Source: Nocardia wallacei | Lineage (GTDB): Bacteria; Actinomycetota; Actinomycetes; Mycobacteriales; Mycobacteriaceae | Direction: 5' to 3' | DNA: 47,596 nt | Assembly: GCF_029868745.1 (NCBI RefSeq) | Contig: NZ_JARWOP010000259.1 | Coordinates: forward strand, 1-47,596 | Shown: in pieces, positions 37,010-45,309 of the stretch | How the letters are laid out: each line of letters starts with the position of its first letter | Numbering within the stretch: the first letter of the stretch is position 1 | Made by a program: the position numbers and the translations under genes | Notes under the pieces: generated by a model | The model's input: only the letters and a program-made list of their open reading frames with translations | What the model was told of the DNA's origin: nothing | The model's database searches: none

Positions 37010-37039
37010 GCCGACCGCTTCCGAAGAGGAAGGGTCGGC
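37010..37039 (-). terminator. Hairpin in the rpsB-tsf gap (possible attenuator)
   Basis: Arms GCCGACC (37,010-37,016) and GGTCGGC (37,033-37,039), extended by CTTCC/GGAAG (37,018-37,022 and 37,028-37,032), give a 12-bp stem with one bulge and a GAAGA-type loop. No T run follows on the minus strand, so it is a weak terminator, an attenuator or an mRNA-stability element that may set the rpsB:tsf ratio. Confidence 0.6.
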
Positions 37040-37065
37040 ACGGTGAACAAACATTGTGCGAGCGA

Positions 37066-37944
37066 TCAGAAGTCGGCCGGGGTCTTGGTGGCCGGCTCCT
37101 CCTTCAGCTCCGCCTCGGCGGCGGTCTCCGGAGTCTCCGGGGCCGCCTCGGGGGCATCCTCGGTGGCCGGAGTCGCCTGCGCCAGCAGCTCCTGCTCCCA
37201 CTCGGCGAGCGGCTCACCGGCGCCGGCCTCGGGCTTGGCGTCGCCACCGGCGCGCGCGGCACGGGCCTGCACACCCTCGGCGACCGCGGAGGCGACCACC
37301 TTGGTGAGCAGCGCGGCCGAGCGGATCGCGTCGTCGTTGCCCGGGATCGGGTAGTCGACCAGGTCGGGGTCGCAGTTGGTGTCCAGGATCGCGATGACCG
37401 GGATGTTCAGCTTGCGCGCCTCGCCGACGGCGATGTGCTCCTTGTTGGTGTCGACGACCCAGATGGCCGAGGGCACCTTGGCCATGTCGCGGATGCCGCC
37501 GAGGGTGCGCTCCAGCTTGTTCTTCTCACGCGTGAGCATGAGGATTTCCTTCTTGGTCCGACCCTCGAAACCGCCGGTCTGCTCCATCGCCTCGAGTTCC
37601 TTGAGGCGCTGCAGGCGCTTGTGCACGGTCGAGAAGTTGGTGAGCATGCCGCCCAGCCAGCGCTGGTTCACGTACGGCATGCCGACGCGAGTGGCCTCGG
37701 AGGCGATGGACTCCTGCGCCTGCTTCTTGGTGCCGACGAACAGCACCGTGCCACCGTGGGCGACGGTCTCCTTGACGAACTCGTACGCCTTGTCGATGTA
37801 GGTCAGCGTCTGCTGCAGGTCGATGATGTAGATGCCGTTGCGGTCGGTGAAGATGAATCGCTTCATCTTCGGGTTCCAACGGCGGGTCTGATGCCCGAAG
37901 TGTGCGCCGCTGTCGAGCAGCTGCTTCATTGTTACGACAGCCAT
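37066..37944 (-). CDS. rpsB: 30S ribosomal protein S2
   Basis: A 292-residue S2 protein of the small ribosomal subunit. The start [20 protein letters not shown] and the segments [50 protein letters not shown] and [20 protein letters not shown] are textbook S2. The C-terminal 60 residues are an acidic Ala/Glu/Pro tail, as in other actinobacteria. The frame is open up to 38,040, but ATG 37944 is the conserved start. Confidence 0.97.
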   Translation of the reverse strand: MAVVTMKQLLDSGAHFGHQTRRWNPKMKRFIFTDRNGIYIIDLQQTLTYIDKAYEFVKETVAHGGTVLFVGTKKQAQESIASEATRVGMPYVNQRWLGGMLTNFSTVHKRLQRLKELEAMEQTGGFEGRTKKEILMLTREKNKLERTLGGIRDMAKVPSAIWVVDTNKEHIAVGEARKLNIPVIAILDTNCDPDLVDYPIPGNDDAIRSAALLTKVVASAVAEGVQARAARAGGDAKPEAGAGEPLAEWEQELLAQATPATEDAPEAAPETPETAAEAELKEEPATKTPADF

Positions 37945-38083
37945 AGCTCTCGTATCTCGCTTTCGTTGCCGGTTGACGCAGGGATCGGCGATCCCCGCCC
38001 TGGCGCCCGAGGCCGCCGGACCCGGGATTCGGAAGAACACTCGGGACCAGCCGACGACCCTTGCGATGCGGGCGCGCGAAGTC

Positions 38084-38118
38084 GGTTCACCCTGGGTGAA
38101 CCGCCCGGCTAGTCTACG
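38084..38118 (-). promoter_or_regulatory. Perfect 19-bp palindrome and possible -10 box upstream of rpsB
   Basis: GGTTCACCC-T-GGGTGAACC at 38,084-38,102 is a perfect inverted repeat with a one-base centre. Just upstream on the minus strand, TAGACT (38,118-38,113 region) resembles an actinobacterial -10 box. If that is the rpsB promoter, the palindrome would fall at the very start of the roughly 160-nt rpsB leader and form a hairpin. It could instead be a protein-binding operator shared with the divergent peptidase gene. The rest of the 361-bp divergent gap shows nothing else I can name. Confidence 0.45.
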
Positions 38119-38305
38119 CTCCCGGCCTGTTCGGGCCTAATCGGTGGGTGGGGGTATGCGTGCGGGCGCCGGAGCGTTGCAGTCGTATCGGCCGCGCGCA
38201 GATCGCACCGCGGGTCCGGCGCGTGCGTTGTTCACAACCTTGGATTTATCCACACTCGCCGGAGCGGGTCTTTTGTATAGAGGGGGACGGCGGCAAGGTT
38301 GCGGT

Positions 38306-38806
38306 ATGCGCCGGGTGATCGTGTTCGTGCTGGGGTGGGTGTTGCTGCCGGTTCTGCTGGCCGCGCCCGAGGCCGATGCGGCGCCGGGTGCGGTGTTCGG
38401 GTGGCCGTTGCAGCCGCGGCCGCCTGTGCTGCGCCGGTTCGAGAAGCCGCCGCAGGACTGGCTGCCCGGGCACCGCGGAGTCGATCTCGGCGGCAGCGCC
38501 GGGCAAGCCGTGCTGGCGGCCGGTGACGGAGTGGTCGCCTTCGCCGGGGAGGTCGGCGGCAAGCCTGTGGTTTCGGTCGACCATCCCGGCGGTCTGCGCA
38601 CCACCTACGAACCGGTGCGCGCTTCAGTGACGAAGGGCCACAGGGTCTCCCGAGGATCGGTACTCGGAACGCTGGAGGCCGGTCATGCCGGGTGCGATGG
38701 ACCGTGCCTGCACTGGGGAGTCCGGCGCGAGCGCGAGTACCTGGACCCGCTCGCCCTGATCCACTCGGCACCGCTGCGATTGAAACCGATCGGCCCAGGC
38801 CCGTGA
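38306..38806 (+). CDS. Secreted M23-family metallopeptidase (LytM-like)
   Basis: A 166-residue secreted peptidase-fold protein. The first 26 residues are a signal peptide (MRRVIVFVLGWVLLPVLLAA, then PEADA). The LytM domain contains the zinc-binding HRGVDLGGSAG (about 54-64) and the strand VLAAGDGVVAFAGEVGGKPV. The final motif reads CLHWGVR where the family consensus is HxHWG, so the first His is Cys. This CLHWG form is common in actinobacterial relatives, and it leaves open whether the enzyme cuts peptidoglycan. ATG 38306 begins the signal peptide; the frame upstream (to 38,144) has no ribosome-binding site. It is divergent from rpsB, as in mycobacteria. Confidence 0.85.
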   Translation: MRRVIVFVLGWVLLPVLLAAPEADAAPGAVFGWPLQPRPPVLRRFEKPPQDWLPGHRGVDLGGSAGQAVLAAGDGVVAFAGEVGGKPVVSVDHPGGLRTTYEPVRASVTKGHRVSRGSVLGTLEAGHAGCDGPCLHWGVRREREYLDPLALIHSAPLRLKPIGPGP

Positions 38807-38975
38807 TCAACTTCGCCACGAGGACTTCAGCGATGCGCGAACGGTCAGCCGAGACACACGGACCGGGTGTCGATCGCTCGACCCGTGCCGCCGAAGTGAC
38901 CACAACAGCGAGGGACTGCCGCGGACGCTTCGCACAATCGATCGCCGTTGTGGCGAGGATGGTTTCGAGCTCGGG

Positions 38976-39737
38976 TCAGCGGCCGGCCGGGACGGTGCCC
39001 TCGCGTTCGGCGAGTTCGCGCTTCCATTCGCGGAAGGTTTCCTCTGTGCGGCCGCGGCGCCAGTATCCGGAGATCGATGCCCATGCCGCGGGGACGGCGC
39101 GTTCCTTGCGGATGTAGGGGCGCAGGTCGTGCATGACCGCTTGGGCCTCGCCGTGGATGAAGACGTGCACCTGGCCGTCGCGCCACGGCTCGGCCCGGAC
39201 CGCCGCGGCGAGCGCCTCACCCGGTGCGCCGTCGCCGCGGTGCACCCAGGTCAGTTCGACGCCTGCGGGACGGTCGAATGCAAGTTCGTCTGCGGGACCG
39301 GCGACCTCGACGAAGACCCGGCCCACCGCGTCGGGCGCCAGTGCGGCGCAGGCGGAGGCGATGGCGGGGAGCGCGGCCTCGTCGCCGGCGAGCAGATGCC
39401 ACTGCGCTTCGGGATTGGGCGAATAGGCGCCGCTGGGGCCCATGAGTTCGATCTTGTCACCGGGCTGAGCCGCTGCCGCCCAGGGTCCGGCGACGCCCTC
39501 GTCGCCGTGGTAGACGAAGTCGATGGCGATCTCCTGCGCTTCGGGGTCGATCGCGCGCACCGTGTACGTGCGCACGGTTTCGCCGTCCGCGCCGGGGAAA
39601 ACCAGCTTCACGTAGGCGTCGGTGTAGCTGTTGGGCTGGAAGGATGCGAAACCCGGTCCACCGAGGTAGACCCGGATCAGGTGGTCGGTCAGGCGTTCGG
39701 TACGACTGACGACGAAGCTGTGACGGGGGCGAGCCAA
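38976..39737 (-). CDS. Siderophore-interacting protein (FAD/NAD(P)H ferric-siderophore reductase family)
   Basis: A cytoplasmic flavoprotein of the ViuB/SIP family that releases iron from ferric siderophores by reduction. The FAD-binding barrel has VRTYTVRAIDPEAQEIAIDF; the NAD(P)H-binding half has WHLLAGDEAALPAIASACAA and VHVFIHGEAQAVMHDLRPYI. The ending ISGYWRRGRTEETFREWKRE is diagnostic. The start is taken as TTG 39737 (253 residues, MARPRHSFVVSRTERLTDHL), because a perfect GGAGG lies seven bases before it. The ATG at 39752 would place the ribosome-binding site inside the gene and touch the iron box. The gene is the counterpart of the viuB-like gene next to xerC in mycobacteria. Confidence 0.88.
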   Translation of the reverse strand: MARPRHSFVVSRTERLTDHLIRVYLGGPGFASFQPNSYTDAYVKLVFPGADGETVRTYTVRAIDPEAQEIAIDFVYHGDEGVAGPWAAAAQPGDKIELMGPSGAYSPNPEAQWHLLAGDEAALPAIASACAALAPDAVGRVFVEVAGPADELAFDRPAGVELTWVHRGDGAPGEALAAAVRAEPWRDGQVHVFIHGEAQAVMHDLRPYIRKERAVPAAWASISGYWRRGRTEETFREWKRELAEREGTVPAGR

Positions 39738-39751
39738 GGAAGACACCTCCA

Positions 39752-39769
39752 TAATTAGGGTTACCTAAG
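39752..39769 (-). promoter_or_regulatory. Probable IdeR/DtxR iron box of the siderophore-interacting gene
   Basis: On the minus strand CTTAGGTAACCCTAATTAT lies immediately upstream of the gene. It matches the first half of the IdeR consensus TTAGGTTAGSCTAACCTAA well (TTAGGT, CCTAA) and the second half poorly. Iron-loaded IdeR would repress the gene, which suits an iron-release enzyme. Confidence 0.55.
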
Positions 39770-39870
39770 CGACGGTAGCACGAAGTATCGCCGATAGCTC
39801 TCGATACATCTGCACATTTTCACTGGGCGGGCGCTTTCCGGGCCGGCCCGGTCGAGAGGAGGATGGCCCC

Positions 39871-40386
39871 ATGCCCGACCCGAGCGATACTCCCCCGTTC
39901 ACCTATGCCGAAACCGGTGCCACCAACGGGGAATTCCCGCCCGGGTATCACCATTTTCGGGTGCGCCGCCGCATCGGCACGGGGCGGCCGATGTTCGAGT
40001 CGACGGGCAACGAGATCCTCGCGTATCGAATGCAGCACGGCACCGGCATCTTTCATTCGGCGAGCACTCCCACCGCCGAGCCCGGCACCTTGCTGACCGT
40101 CCGCCTCGGCCCCAGACCCGTAGGCATCATCGCCCCGTGCCGAGTCGTCTATGTCCTCGACGAGCCGAATCGCCGCGGCTTCGCCTACGGCACATTGCCG
40201 GGCCACCCGGAGATCGGCGAAGAACTGTTCGCCGCGGAATTCGATCCCGCCGACGAGGCGGTATACGGCGTGATCTCCGCCTTCTCCCGCCCCGGGGCCT
40301 GGTACACCCGCCTCGCCGGTCCCTTCGGACACCTGGCACAACGCTATTTCGCCGGGCGGTACATCGACGCCATCCGGCCCCGCTAA
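39871..40386 (+). CDS. DUF1990-family protein
   Basis: A 171-residue soluble protein. RIGTGRPMFESTGNEILAYR (about 31-50), followed by MQHGTGIFHS, and VVYVLDEPNRRGFAYGTLPG (about 91-110) are the conserved blocks of DUF1990 (YndJ/START-like fold, function unknown; members occur in plants and bacteria). The ending PFGHLAQRYFAGRYIDAIR is also typical. ATG 39871 is preceded by GAGGAGG. It is divergent from the siderophore-interacting gene across 133 bp that includes the iron box, so it might share iron control. Confidence 0.75.
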   Translation: MPDPSDTPPFTYAETGATNGEFPPGYHHFRVRRRIGTGRPMFESTGNEILAYRMQHGTGIFHSASTPTAEPGTLLTVRLGPRPVGIIAPCRVVYVLDEPNRRGFAYGTLPGHPEIGEELFAAEFDPADEAVYGVISAFSRPGAWYTRLAGPFGHLAQRYFAGRYIDAIRPR

Positions 40387-40689
40387 CCCCACCGCACGAG
40401 GCAGCTCGCACTCTGGCCGCAGTGCTTGTGCGGGTGCTACTACCGCAGCACCAGAGCAACGACCAAGTGCATCGCCAGAGCGGCAGCCAAGTGCATTGTC
40501 AGGGCGGCGGCTTCATCACGTGGAGGGGCGGGGCGGCGGGTGGCCGAGCGAGTCGTATTCGGCTGCGGCGGAGTGTCGTTCGGGTGCGACAGTGTGCCAC
40601 GCGGCAGGAGCCGTTCGGTGGACGGGGCGGACGGCATGTGGCGGTACGGGAGGCGACGAGGTGGGCGAGCGTCTTCGCGGGCGCTCCGG
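40387..40689. other. Intergenic stretch with a 24-bp tandem repeat, no gene recognised
   Basis: Between the DUF1990 gene and the xerC stop. CCAAGTGCATCGCCAGAGCG (40,463 on) is repeated at 40,487 in an imperfect 24-bp tandem duplication (20 of 24 bases equal). Open frames here overlap on both strands and have no motif or ribosome-binding site. Confidence 0.5.
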
Positions 40690-41613
40690 TCAGGCGCGGG
40701 GGTGGGCCTGGTCGTGCACCTTTTTCAGGCGGTCGATCGAGACGTGGGTGTAGAGCTGGGTGGTGGCCATGCTGGCGTGGCCCAGTAGTTCCTGTACGAC
40801 GCGCAGGTCGGCGCCGCCCTCCAGCAGGTGTGTGGCGGCGGTGTGGCGCAGGCCGTGCGGGCCCATGTCGGGGGCGCCGGGGATGGCGGCGACGACTTCG
40901 TGCACGACCGTTCTGGCCTGGCGCTGGTCGAGGCGGCGGCCGCGGCGACCGAGCAGCAGGGCGCGGCCGGAGTCGACGGTCGCGAAGGCAGGGCGGCCAG
41001 AGCGTAGCCAGGCCTCCAGTGCCTGATCGGCGGGCAGTCCGAACGGGACCGAGCGCTCCTTGTTGCCCTTGCCGAGTACCCGCACCAGGCGACGCTCGCG
41101 GTCCACATCGTCGATGTCGAGTCCGCACAGCTCGCTTACCCGGATGCCGGTCGCGTAGAGCATCTCGACGATCAGCCGGTCCCGCAGCGCCATCGGGTCG
41201 TGTTGCGCCGCACCGGATTCGGCGGCCTTCATGGCCGTGCTCGCCTGCTCCAGGCCCAGCACCGCGGGCAGTACGCGGTGAGCTTTGGCCGAACCCAGCC
41301 GCGGTCCCGGATCGACGGCGAGCCGGCCGGTGTGGGTGAGCCACGCGGTGAACGTCCGCGCCGCCGACGCCCGGCGCGCCATGGTGGTGCGCGCCGCGCC
41401 GCCGCTCGCCTGCTCGGCCAGCCAGGACCGCAGCAGTGGCAGATCCACCTCGGCCACACCGGAATCCGGCGATCGCGACAGCAGGTGCTCGAGCAGCGAA
41501 CGCGCATCGCCGAGGTAGGCGCGCACGGTGTGCGCCGACCGGTTCCGCCCGAGTCGCAGGTGCCGCCCGTACTCCTCGAGCAAGGCGGCAAGGTCCTCGG
41601 GCAGGTCGGCCAT
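40690..41613 (-). CDS. xerC: Tyrosine recombinase XerC
   Basis: A 307-residue site-specific recombinase that, with XerD, resolves chromosome dimers at dif near division. The N-terminal SAM-like core-binding domain runs [20 protein letters not shown]. The catalytic set is visible: Arg in [15 protein letters not shown], Lys in [13 protein letters not shown], His and Arg in [15 protein letters not shown], His in [14 protein letters not shown], with the nucleophile Tyr in the last motif. ATG 41613 follows GGTGGAGGC; the frame continues to 41,766 with a non-homologous extension. Position next to the siderophore-interacting gene and dprA matches mycobacteria, so this is the housekeeping recombinase and not an island integrase. 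Confidence 0.93.
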   Translation of the reverse strand: MADLPEDLAALLEEYGRHLRLGRNRSAHTVRAYLGDARSLLEHLLSRSPDSGVAEVDLPLLRSWLAEQASGGAARTTMARRASAARTFTAWLTHTGRLAVDPGPRLGSAKAHRVLPAVLGLEQASTAMKAAESGAAQHDPMALRDRLIVEMLYATGIRVSELCGLDIDDVDRERRLVRVLGKGNKERSVPFGLPADQALEAWLRSGRPAFATVDSGRALLLGRRGRRLDQRQARTVVHEVVAAIPGAPDMGPHGLRHTAATHLLEGGADLRVVQELLGHASMATTQLYTHVSIDRLKKVHDQAHPRA

Positions 41614-41719
41614 GCCTCCACCGTCGCCCGGAGCGGGGCTCGCCGCAAGCTCCCGCGCCGGAAACCACGTCCGGCGACGGGTTTCCACGAAACCCTGCAA
41701 GTCGGTGAGTACCGCCTTG

Positions 41720-42085
41720 ATGTCGCGTTCGACCGCCGCCAGCACCGTCCGCGGCGGCGCACACAACTATGCCGGGCACCACAGCGGTACGCGGACCGCA
41801 CGTAGCTGGTTATGTCCCGGCGGGCCTGGCGTCGAGGGCGGCCCGGCGAAGCTTGGCACCATCTCCCGCATCGTCGGCACCAGCCTGCGCGACGCCTGGC
41901 ACACGACCATGATGTGCGCGGGATTCACCGCGGCCGACGGTGATTTCACCGTCGCCGCCGGCAACAGTCGGCTCTGGGCCGCGGTCGCCGAGGGAATTAC
42001 GCAAGCGGCTATGGAAACTGCCCTCGCGCACGGGATTCCGTCGACCGTTTCGACGGATAGCGAGCGGCCCCCGCAAGGTGTGTGA
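41720..42085 (+). CDS. Possible small hypothetical protein, start uncertain
   Basis: An open frame whose latter part (from about 41,850, [20 protein letters not shown], then [19 protein letters not shown]) has strong third-position G/C and a balanced amino-acid mix, unlike the shadow frames around it. This suggests real coding sequence of unknown function. The start is unclear: no ATG, GTG or TTG lies between ATG 41,720 and the MM pair at about 41,909, and ATG 41,720 has no good ribosome-binding site and begins with low-quality sequence. It may be a fragment of a larger gene whose 5' part was lost next to xerC. Confidence 0.35.
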   Translation: MSRSTAASTVRGGAHNYAGHHSGTRTARSWLCPGGPGVEGGPAKLGTISRIVGTSLRDAWHTTMMCAGFTAADGDFTVAAGNSRLWAAVAEGITQAAMETALAHGIPSTVSTDSERPPQGV

Positions 42086-42108
42086 GCCTCGATGACAGGG
42101 TGACAGCG

Positions 42109-42947
42109 CTACGCCGCGAGGAAGTCTGTGAGGGCGCGGGCGACCTGGTCAGGAGCATTCTCCGTCGGGATGTGCGCGGCCTGTGGAATGCGCACGAGCG
42201 TGGTGTGCGGGATCTCCGAGGCGAATTTCTCGGCGTACTCGACTTTCTCGAAGCGATCGTCCTCGCCCCAGACCAGCAGTTTCGGGGTCGGGCAGCGGCG
42301 TAATGCGGGGACGAGATCGAGGGTGTGGCGACTGTCGGCCGCGGCCACCATGGCCAGCCAAGAACTGCGCACGCGCGGGTCGGTCCACGGCTCCAGATAG
42401 TCGGCGACACGCTGTGCTGTGGCGGCACCGGCCAGATCCCTGGTCACCGCCTCGCGGCGGGCCGTGAGGAGTTCGAGGGCGGTGGTGGCCGCGATAACCT
42501 CCGGGTCGCGGAATCGGGCCACGTGTGGCGCGGGCCAGGAGTCGTAGGCGACGGAGTTGACCAATGCCATCCGGGGCACCGCCAGCCGATCGCGCGCGAG
42601 GAGATGCTGGGCGACAGCGCCGCCGATGTCGTGGCCCGCGACGGCGATGGGCTCGGCGAGGCCCAGCGCGGCCGCGAATCGCGGCACCCATTCCGCCAAG
42701 GCCGGGACGGTCGCCGTTTCCAGGTGAGTTCTCCCCCGGAGCGGCCCAGTCCGGGGAAATCGACCGCGATCGGGCGGAGCCCTGCAATGGCGAGGGGTTC
42801 CAATACCGGCAGCCACACCCGGCTCCAGTAGGTCCCGTGCAGCAGCAATACGGGAGGGCCGTCCCGACCCGCGGTCAGGTACGAAATCGTTTCGCCGTCG
42901 ACGCGGACCTCTTTCCTCACCGCGCCCGTTTCGGTGGTTTCGCTCAT
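42109..42947 (-). pseudogene. Alpha/beta hydrolase (epoxide hydrolase/dehalogenase-like) with a frameshift
   Basis: A hydrolase of about 280 residues read in two frames. From ATG 42947 the first frame gives VRVDGETISYLTAGRDGPPV, then LLLHGTYWSRVW (oxyanion region) and PIAVDFPGLGRSG. The second frame continues THLETATVPALAEWVPRFAA, then VAGHDIGGAVAQHLL (Asp nucleophile in GHDIGG), VWGEDDRF (acid) and PQAAHIPTENAP (catalytic His). The switch occurs at the run of five C on the plus strand (42,733-42,737); one extra base would restore a single frame through SGGRTHLET. The rest of the gene is pristine, so the change is recent, or a sequencing error in a homopolymer, or a phase-variable site. It is divergent from the regulator gene at 43,018. 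Confidence 0.75.
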
Positions 42948-43017
42948 GGGACCACTGTGGTCCGAGTCCGGCTTCCTGCCGAGAGTCCGAAAAGACATCC
43001 TTGGGTATATTTCTGCC

Positions 43018-43971
43018 ATGCGTCGTCATCGAGTGGTGGCTTTGGTCAATCCGCCGCAGTCGCCGTTCGAGTTGGGTTGTGCGGCTGAGGTATTCGGTAC
43101 CGTCCGCCCGGACGTACCGGATCACTACGACTTCCGCGTCTGCGCCGAGCGGCCCGGCCCCGTGCGCACCACTGTCGGTTACGCAATGCTCGTCGACGCC
43201 GGCCTGTCGGCATTGCGGGAGGCGGACACCGTCATCGTTCCCGGCTGGCAGCCACCGACCACGCCCGCGTCGTCGGCCGTCGTCGAGGCATTGCGTACCG
43301 CTCACCGGCGCGGGGCACGAATCGTCGCCATTTGCACGGGAGCGTTCGTGCTCGCACAAACCGGGCTGCTCGACGGCCGGAGCGCGACCACCCACTGGCG
43401 CCACGCCGCACAACTCGCCTCCGCCTTCCCTGAGGTGGAGCTGGCCTCGGACGTGCTCTACGTGGACCACGGCGATGTGGCGACGAGCGCCGGAACCGGC
43501 GCGGGCATCGACCTGTGCCTGCACCTCGTGCGGTCCGACCACGGCGCGGCGCACGCTGCCCAGATCGCTCGCCACATGGTGCTGCCACCGCATCGAGAGG
43601 GCAGCCAGCTCCAGTACGCCACACAACCCGCCCCCGCCAAACCCGACGAATCACTGGCACCGCTGCTGGAGTGGGCCACCTCCCGCCTCGACACGGCGCT
43701 GACCGTCGACCGCCTCGCCGCGCAGGCCGGGCTGTCGACGCGAACTCTCGCCCGGCGCTTCACCGAGCAGCTCGGCACCAGTCCGGGCCAGTGGCTACTC
43801 GGCCAACGCCTCGACGCGGCGCGCGCCCTCCTGGAGAACACCGACCTCCCGGTGGAAGCCGTCGCAACCCGAGCCGGCCTCGCCTCCGCGGTAAATCTGC
43901 GCCGCCGCTTCCGCGAACATCTCGGCACGACCCCGGGCGCCTACCGCCGCACCTTCGGCGAAACCCGATAG
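43018..43971 (+). CDS. GlxA/FtrA-type transcriptional regulator (DJ-1/PfpI + AraC HTH)
   Basis: A 317-residue regulator. Residues 1 to about 170 form a DJ-1/PfpI (class I glutamine amidotransferase-like) sensor domain: HRVVALVNPPQSPFELGCAA at the start, VIVPGWQPP, and the nucleophile-elbow strand IVAICTGAFVLAQTGLLDGR. Residues about 215-317 are an AraC-type double helix-turn-helix (LTVDRLAAQAGLSTRTLARR, then FREHLGTTPGAYRRTF). The start ATG 43018 is 70 bp from the divergent hydrolase start, so it may control that gene; this is inferred from position. Confidence 0.88.
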   Translation: MRRHRVVALVNPPQSPFELGCAAEVFGTVRPDVPDHYDFRVCAERPGPVRTTVGYAMLVDAGLSALREADTVIVPGWQPPTTPASSAVVEALRTAHRRGARIVAICTGAFVLAQTGLLDGRSATTHWRHAAQLASAFPEVELASDVLYVDHGDVATSAGTGAGIDLCLHLVRSDHGAAHAAQIARHMVLPPHREGSQLQYATQPAPAKPDESLAPLLEWATSRLDTALTVDRLAAQAGLSTRTLARRFTEQLGTSPGQWLLGQRLDAARALLENTDLPVEAVATRAGLASAVNLRRRFREHLGTTPGAYRRTFGETR

Positions 43972-43984
43972 CCCGTCCCTACCC

Positions 43985-45232
43985 TCATGGAGGCGATGGG
44001 TTCGGGTCGGTGGGATGTATTCGGTACCAGCCGGTTTCGTCTACTCCTGCTAGACCTCCTAGTTCCAGGGCGGGCAGGGCTGCGCGTACGGCGGGGAGGG
44101 GGAGGCCGGAGTCGCGGGATAGTTCGAGGGGGCTGCGGGAGCCTATTGCGGGGAGAGCGGCGTAGATGGTGGCTGGGTCGCCGTCCAGGGCATCGGCTGG
44201 GTCGGAGCGGGGTCCGGTGGCGAGAGGGAGGCGCAATGGGCCGAGTTCGTCGAGGACCTCTTCGGCTCGGCTAACCAGGAGTGTTTCGCCTTCTCGGATC
44301 ATGCGATGGCAGCCGACGGAGGAGGACGAGGTGATCGGTCCGGGCACGGCCATTGCGGGGCGGCCGAGGCGGCGCGCCCATTTGACCGTGTTTCTGGCAC
44401 CGCTGCGCAGGCCCGCCTCGACTACGAGGACGCCGTCGGCGAGGGAGGCGATGAGGCGGTTCCGGGCGAGGAAGTGGTGTTTGTGCGCGGTGGCGCCGGG
44501 CGGGTATTCGCTGATCACCAGGCCGGTTTCGCTAATCTCGGCGAGCAGTCGCTCGTGCTGGGCGGGATATGGGCGGTCCACGCCACAGCCCAGCACGGCG
44601 ACGGTGGAGCCACCGACTGCCAGTGCCGCGCGATGGGCCGTGCCATCGATGCCGAAGGCGGCGCCCGACACGATCGTCCAACCGCCATAGGCGAGTTCGC
44701 CCACGATTTCGGCGGTCGCGTGCTCGCCGTAACCGGTGCTGCAGCGGGCGCCGACGACGGCCAGCGCGCGGTCGGTCGAGTCGAGCAGCGACAGCGGGCC
44801 GCGTGCCCACAGCACCAGTGGTATCGCGGCTCCGGCGTCCCGCGCCGGGTCGAGTTGGTTCAGTCCGAGCAGACGCCAGGCCGGCCACTCGGGGTCGTCC
44901 GGTGTCACCACGCGCCCGCCCAATCGGGTGACCGCCTCGAGATCTCGTTCGGCGCGGTCGATTCCACGCCGAGTCTCGGTGGGGCCGCGCAGGGACTCCG
45001 GTAGGTCGCACTCGCGCACGGCCCGCGCCGCCTCGAGCACACCGACCCGGTCGATCAGCGCCGACAGCGGCGCGCACGGGCCTCCGACCACACGCGACAG
45101 GTAGATCCACGCCAGACGGCGCTCGTCGGTGTCGAGGGTCATCAGTTCGGTGTCACCGCGTCGCGGGCCACCAAGTCGTAGCCCATCGCCCAGTGGTTCC
45201 GTACCCTCGAAATCCGCGTCCCGATCGCTCAT
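43985..45232 (-). CDS. dprA: DNA-processing protein DprA
   Basis: DprA (Smf) loads RecA on single-stranded DNA during natural transformation; in actinobacteria it is conserved but less studied. About 415 residues. The Rossmann domain has ALAVVGARCSTGYGEHATAE, then IVSGAAFGIDGTAHRAALAV, LGCGVDRPYPAQHERLLAEI and SEYPPGATAHKHHFLARNRL. A C-terminal winged helix follows (IYAALPAIGSRSPLELSRDS). The start is taken as ATG 45232 with GGGGGAG before it; an in-frame ATG at 45313 overlaps the yifB stop as ATGA and is a real alternative. It lies in the conserved yraN-yifB-dprA operon. Confidence 0.92.
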   Translation of the reverse strand: MSDRDADFEGTEPLGDGLRLGGPRRGDTELMTLDTDERRLAWIYLSRVVGGPCAPLSALIDRVGVLEAARAVRECDLPESLRGPTETRRGIDRAERDLEAVTRLGGRVVTPDDPEWPAWRLLGLNQLDPARDAGAAIPLVLWARGPLSLLDSTDRALAVVGARCSTGYGEHATAEIVGELAYGGWTIVSGAAFGIDGTAHRAALAVGGSTVAVLGCGVDRPYPAQHERLLAEISETGLVISEYPPGATAHKHHFLARNRLIASLADGVLVVEAGLRSGARNTVKWARRLGRPAMAVPGPITSSSSVGCHRMIREGETLLVSRAEEVLDELGPLRLPLATGPRSDPADALDGDPATIYAALPAIGSRSPLELSRDSGLPLPAVRAALPALELGGLAGVDETGWYRIHPTDPNPSPP

Positions 45233-45309
45233 CGCTCCCCCATTTCGTGTCGGCCCACCCCGCTCCGGTACGACAGCGCCGCGAATGGACGGTCCCGCGG
45301 TCCACGCGT

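Noticed and set aside
40690..41613. XerC as the integrase of the rlmN-bounded island
   Set aside because: It lies about 9 kb outside the repeats, in the conserved core order next to the siderophore-interacting and dprA genes, and looks like the housekeeping dimer-resolution enzyme.
42948..43626. N-terminal extension of the hydrolase frame
   Set aside because: The second hydrolase frame stays open far upstream, but this part is antisense to the GlxA-type regulator and carries no hydrolase motif; the true N-terminus is in the other frame from ATG 42947.
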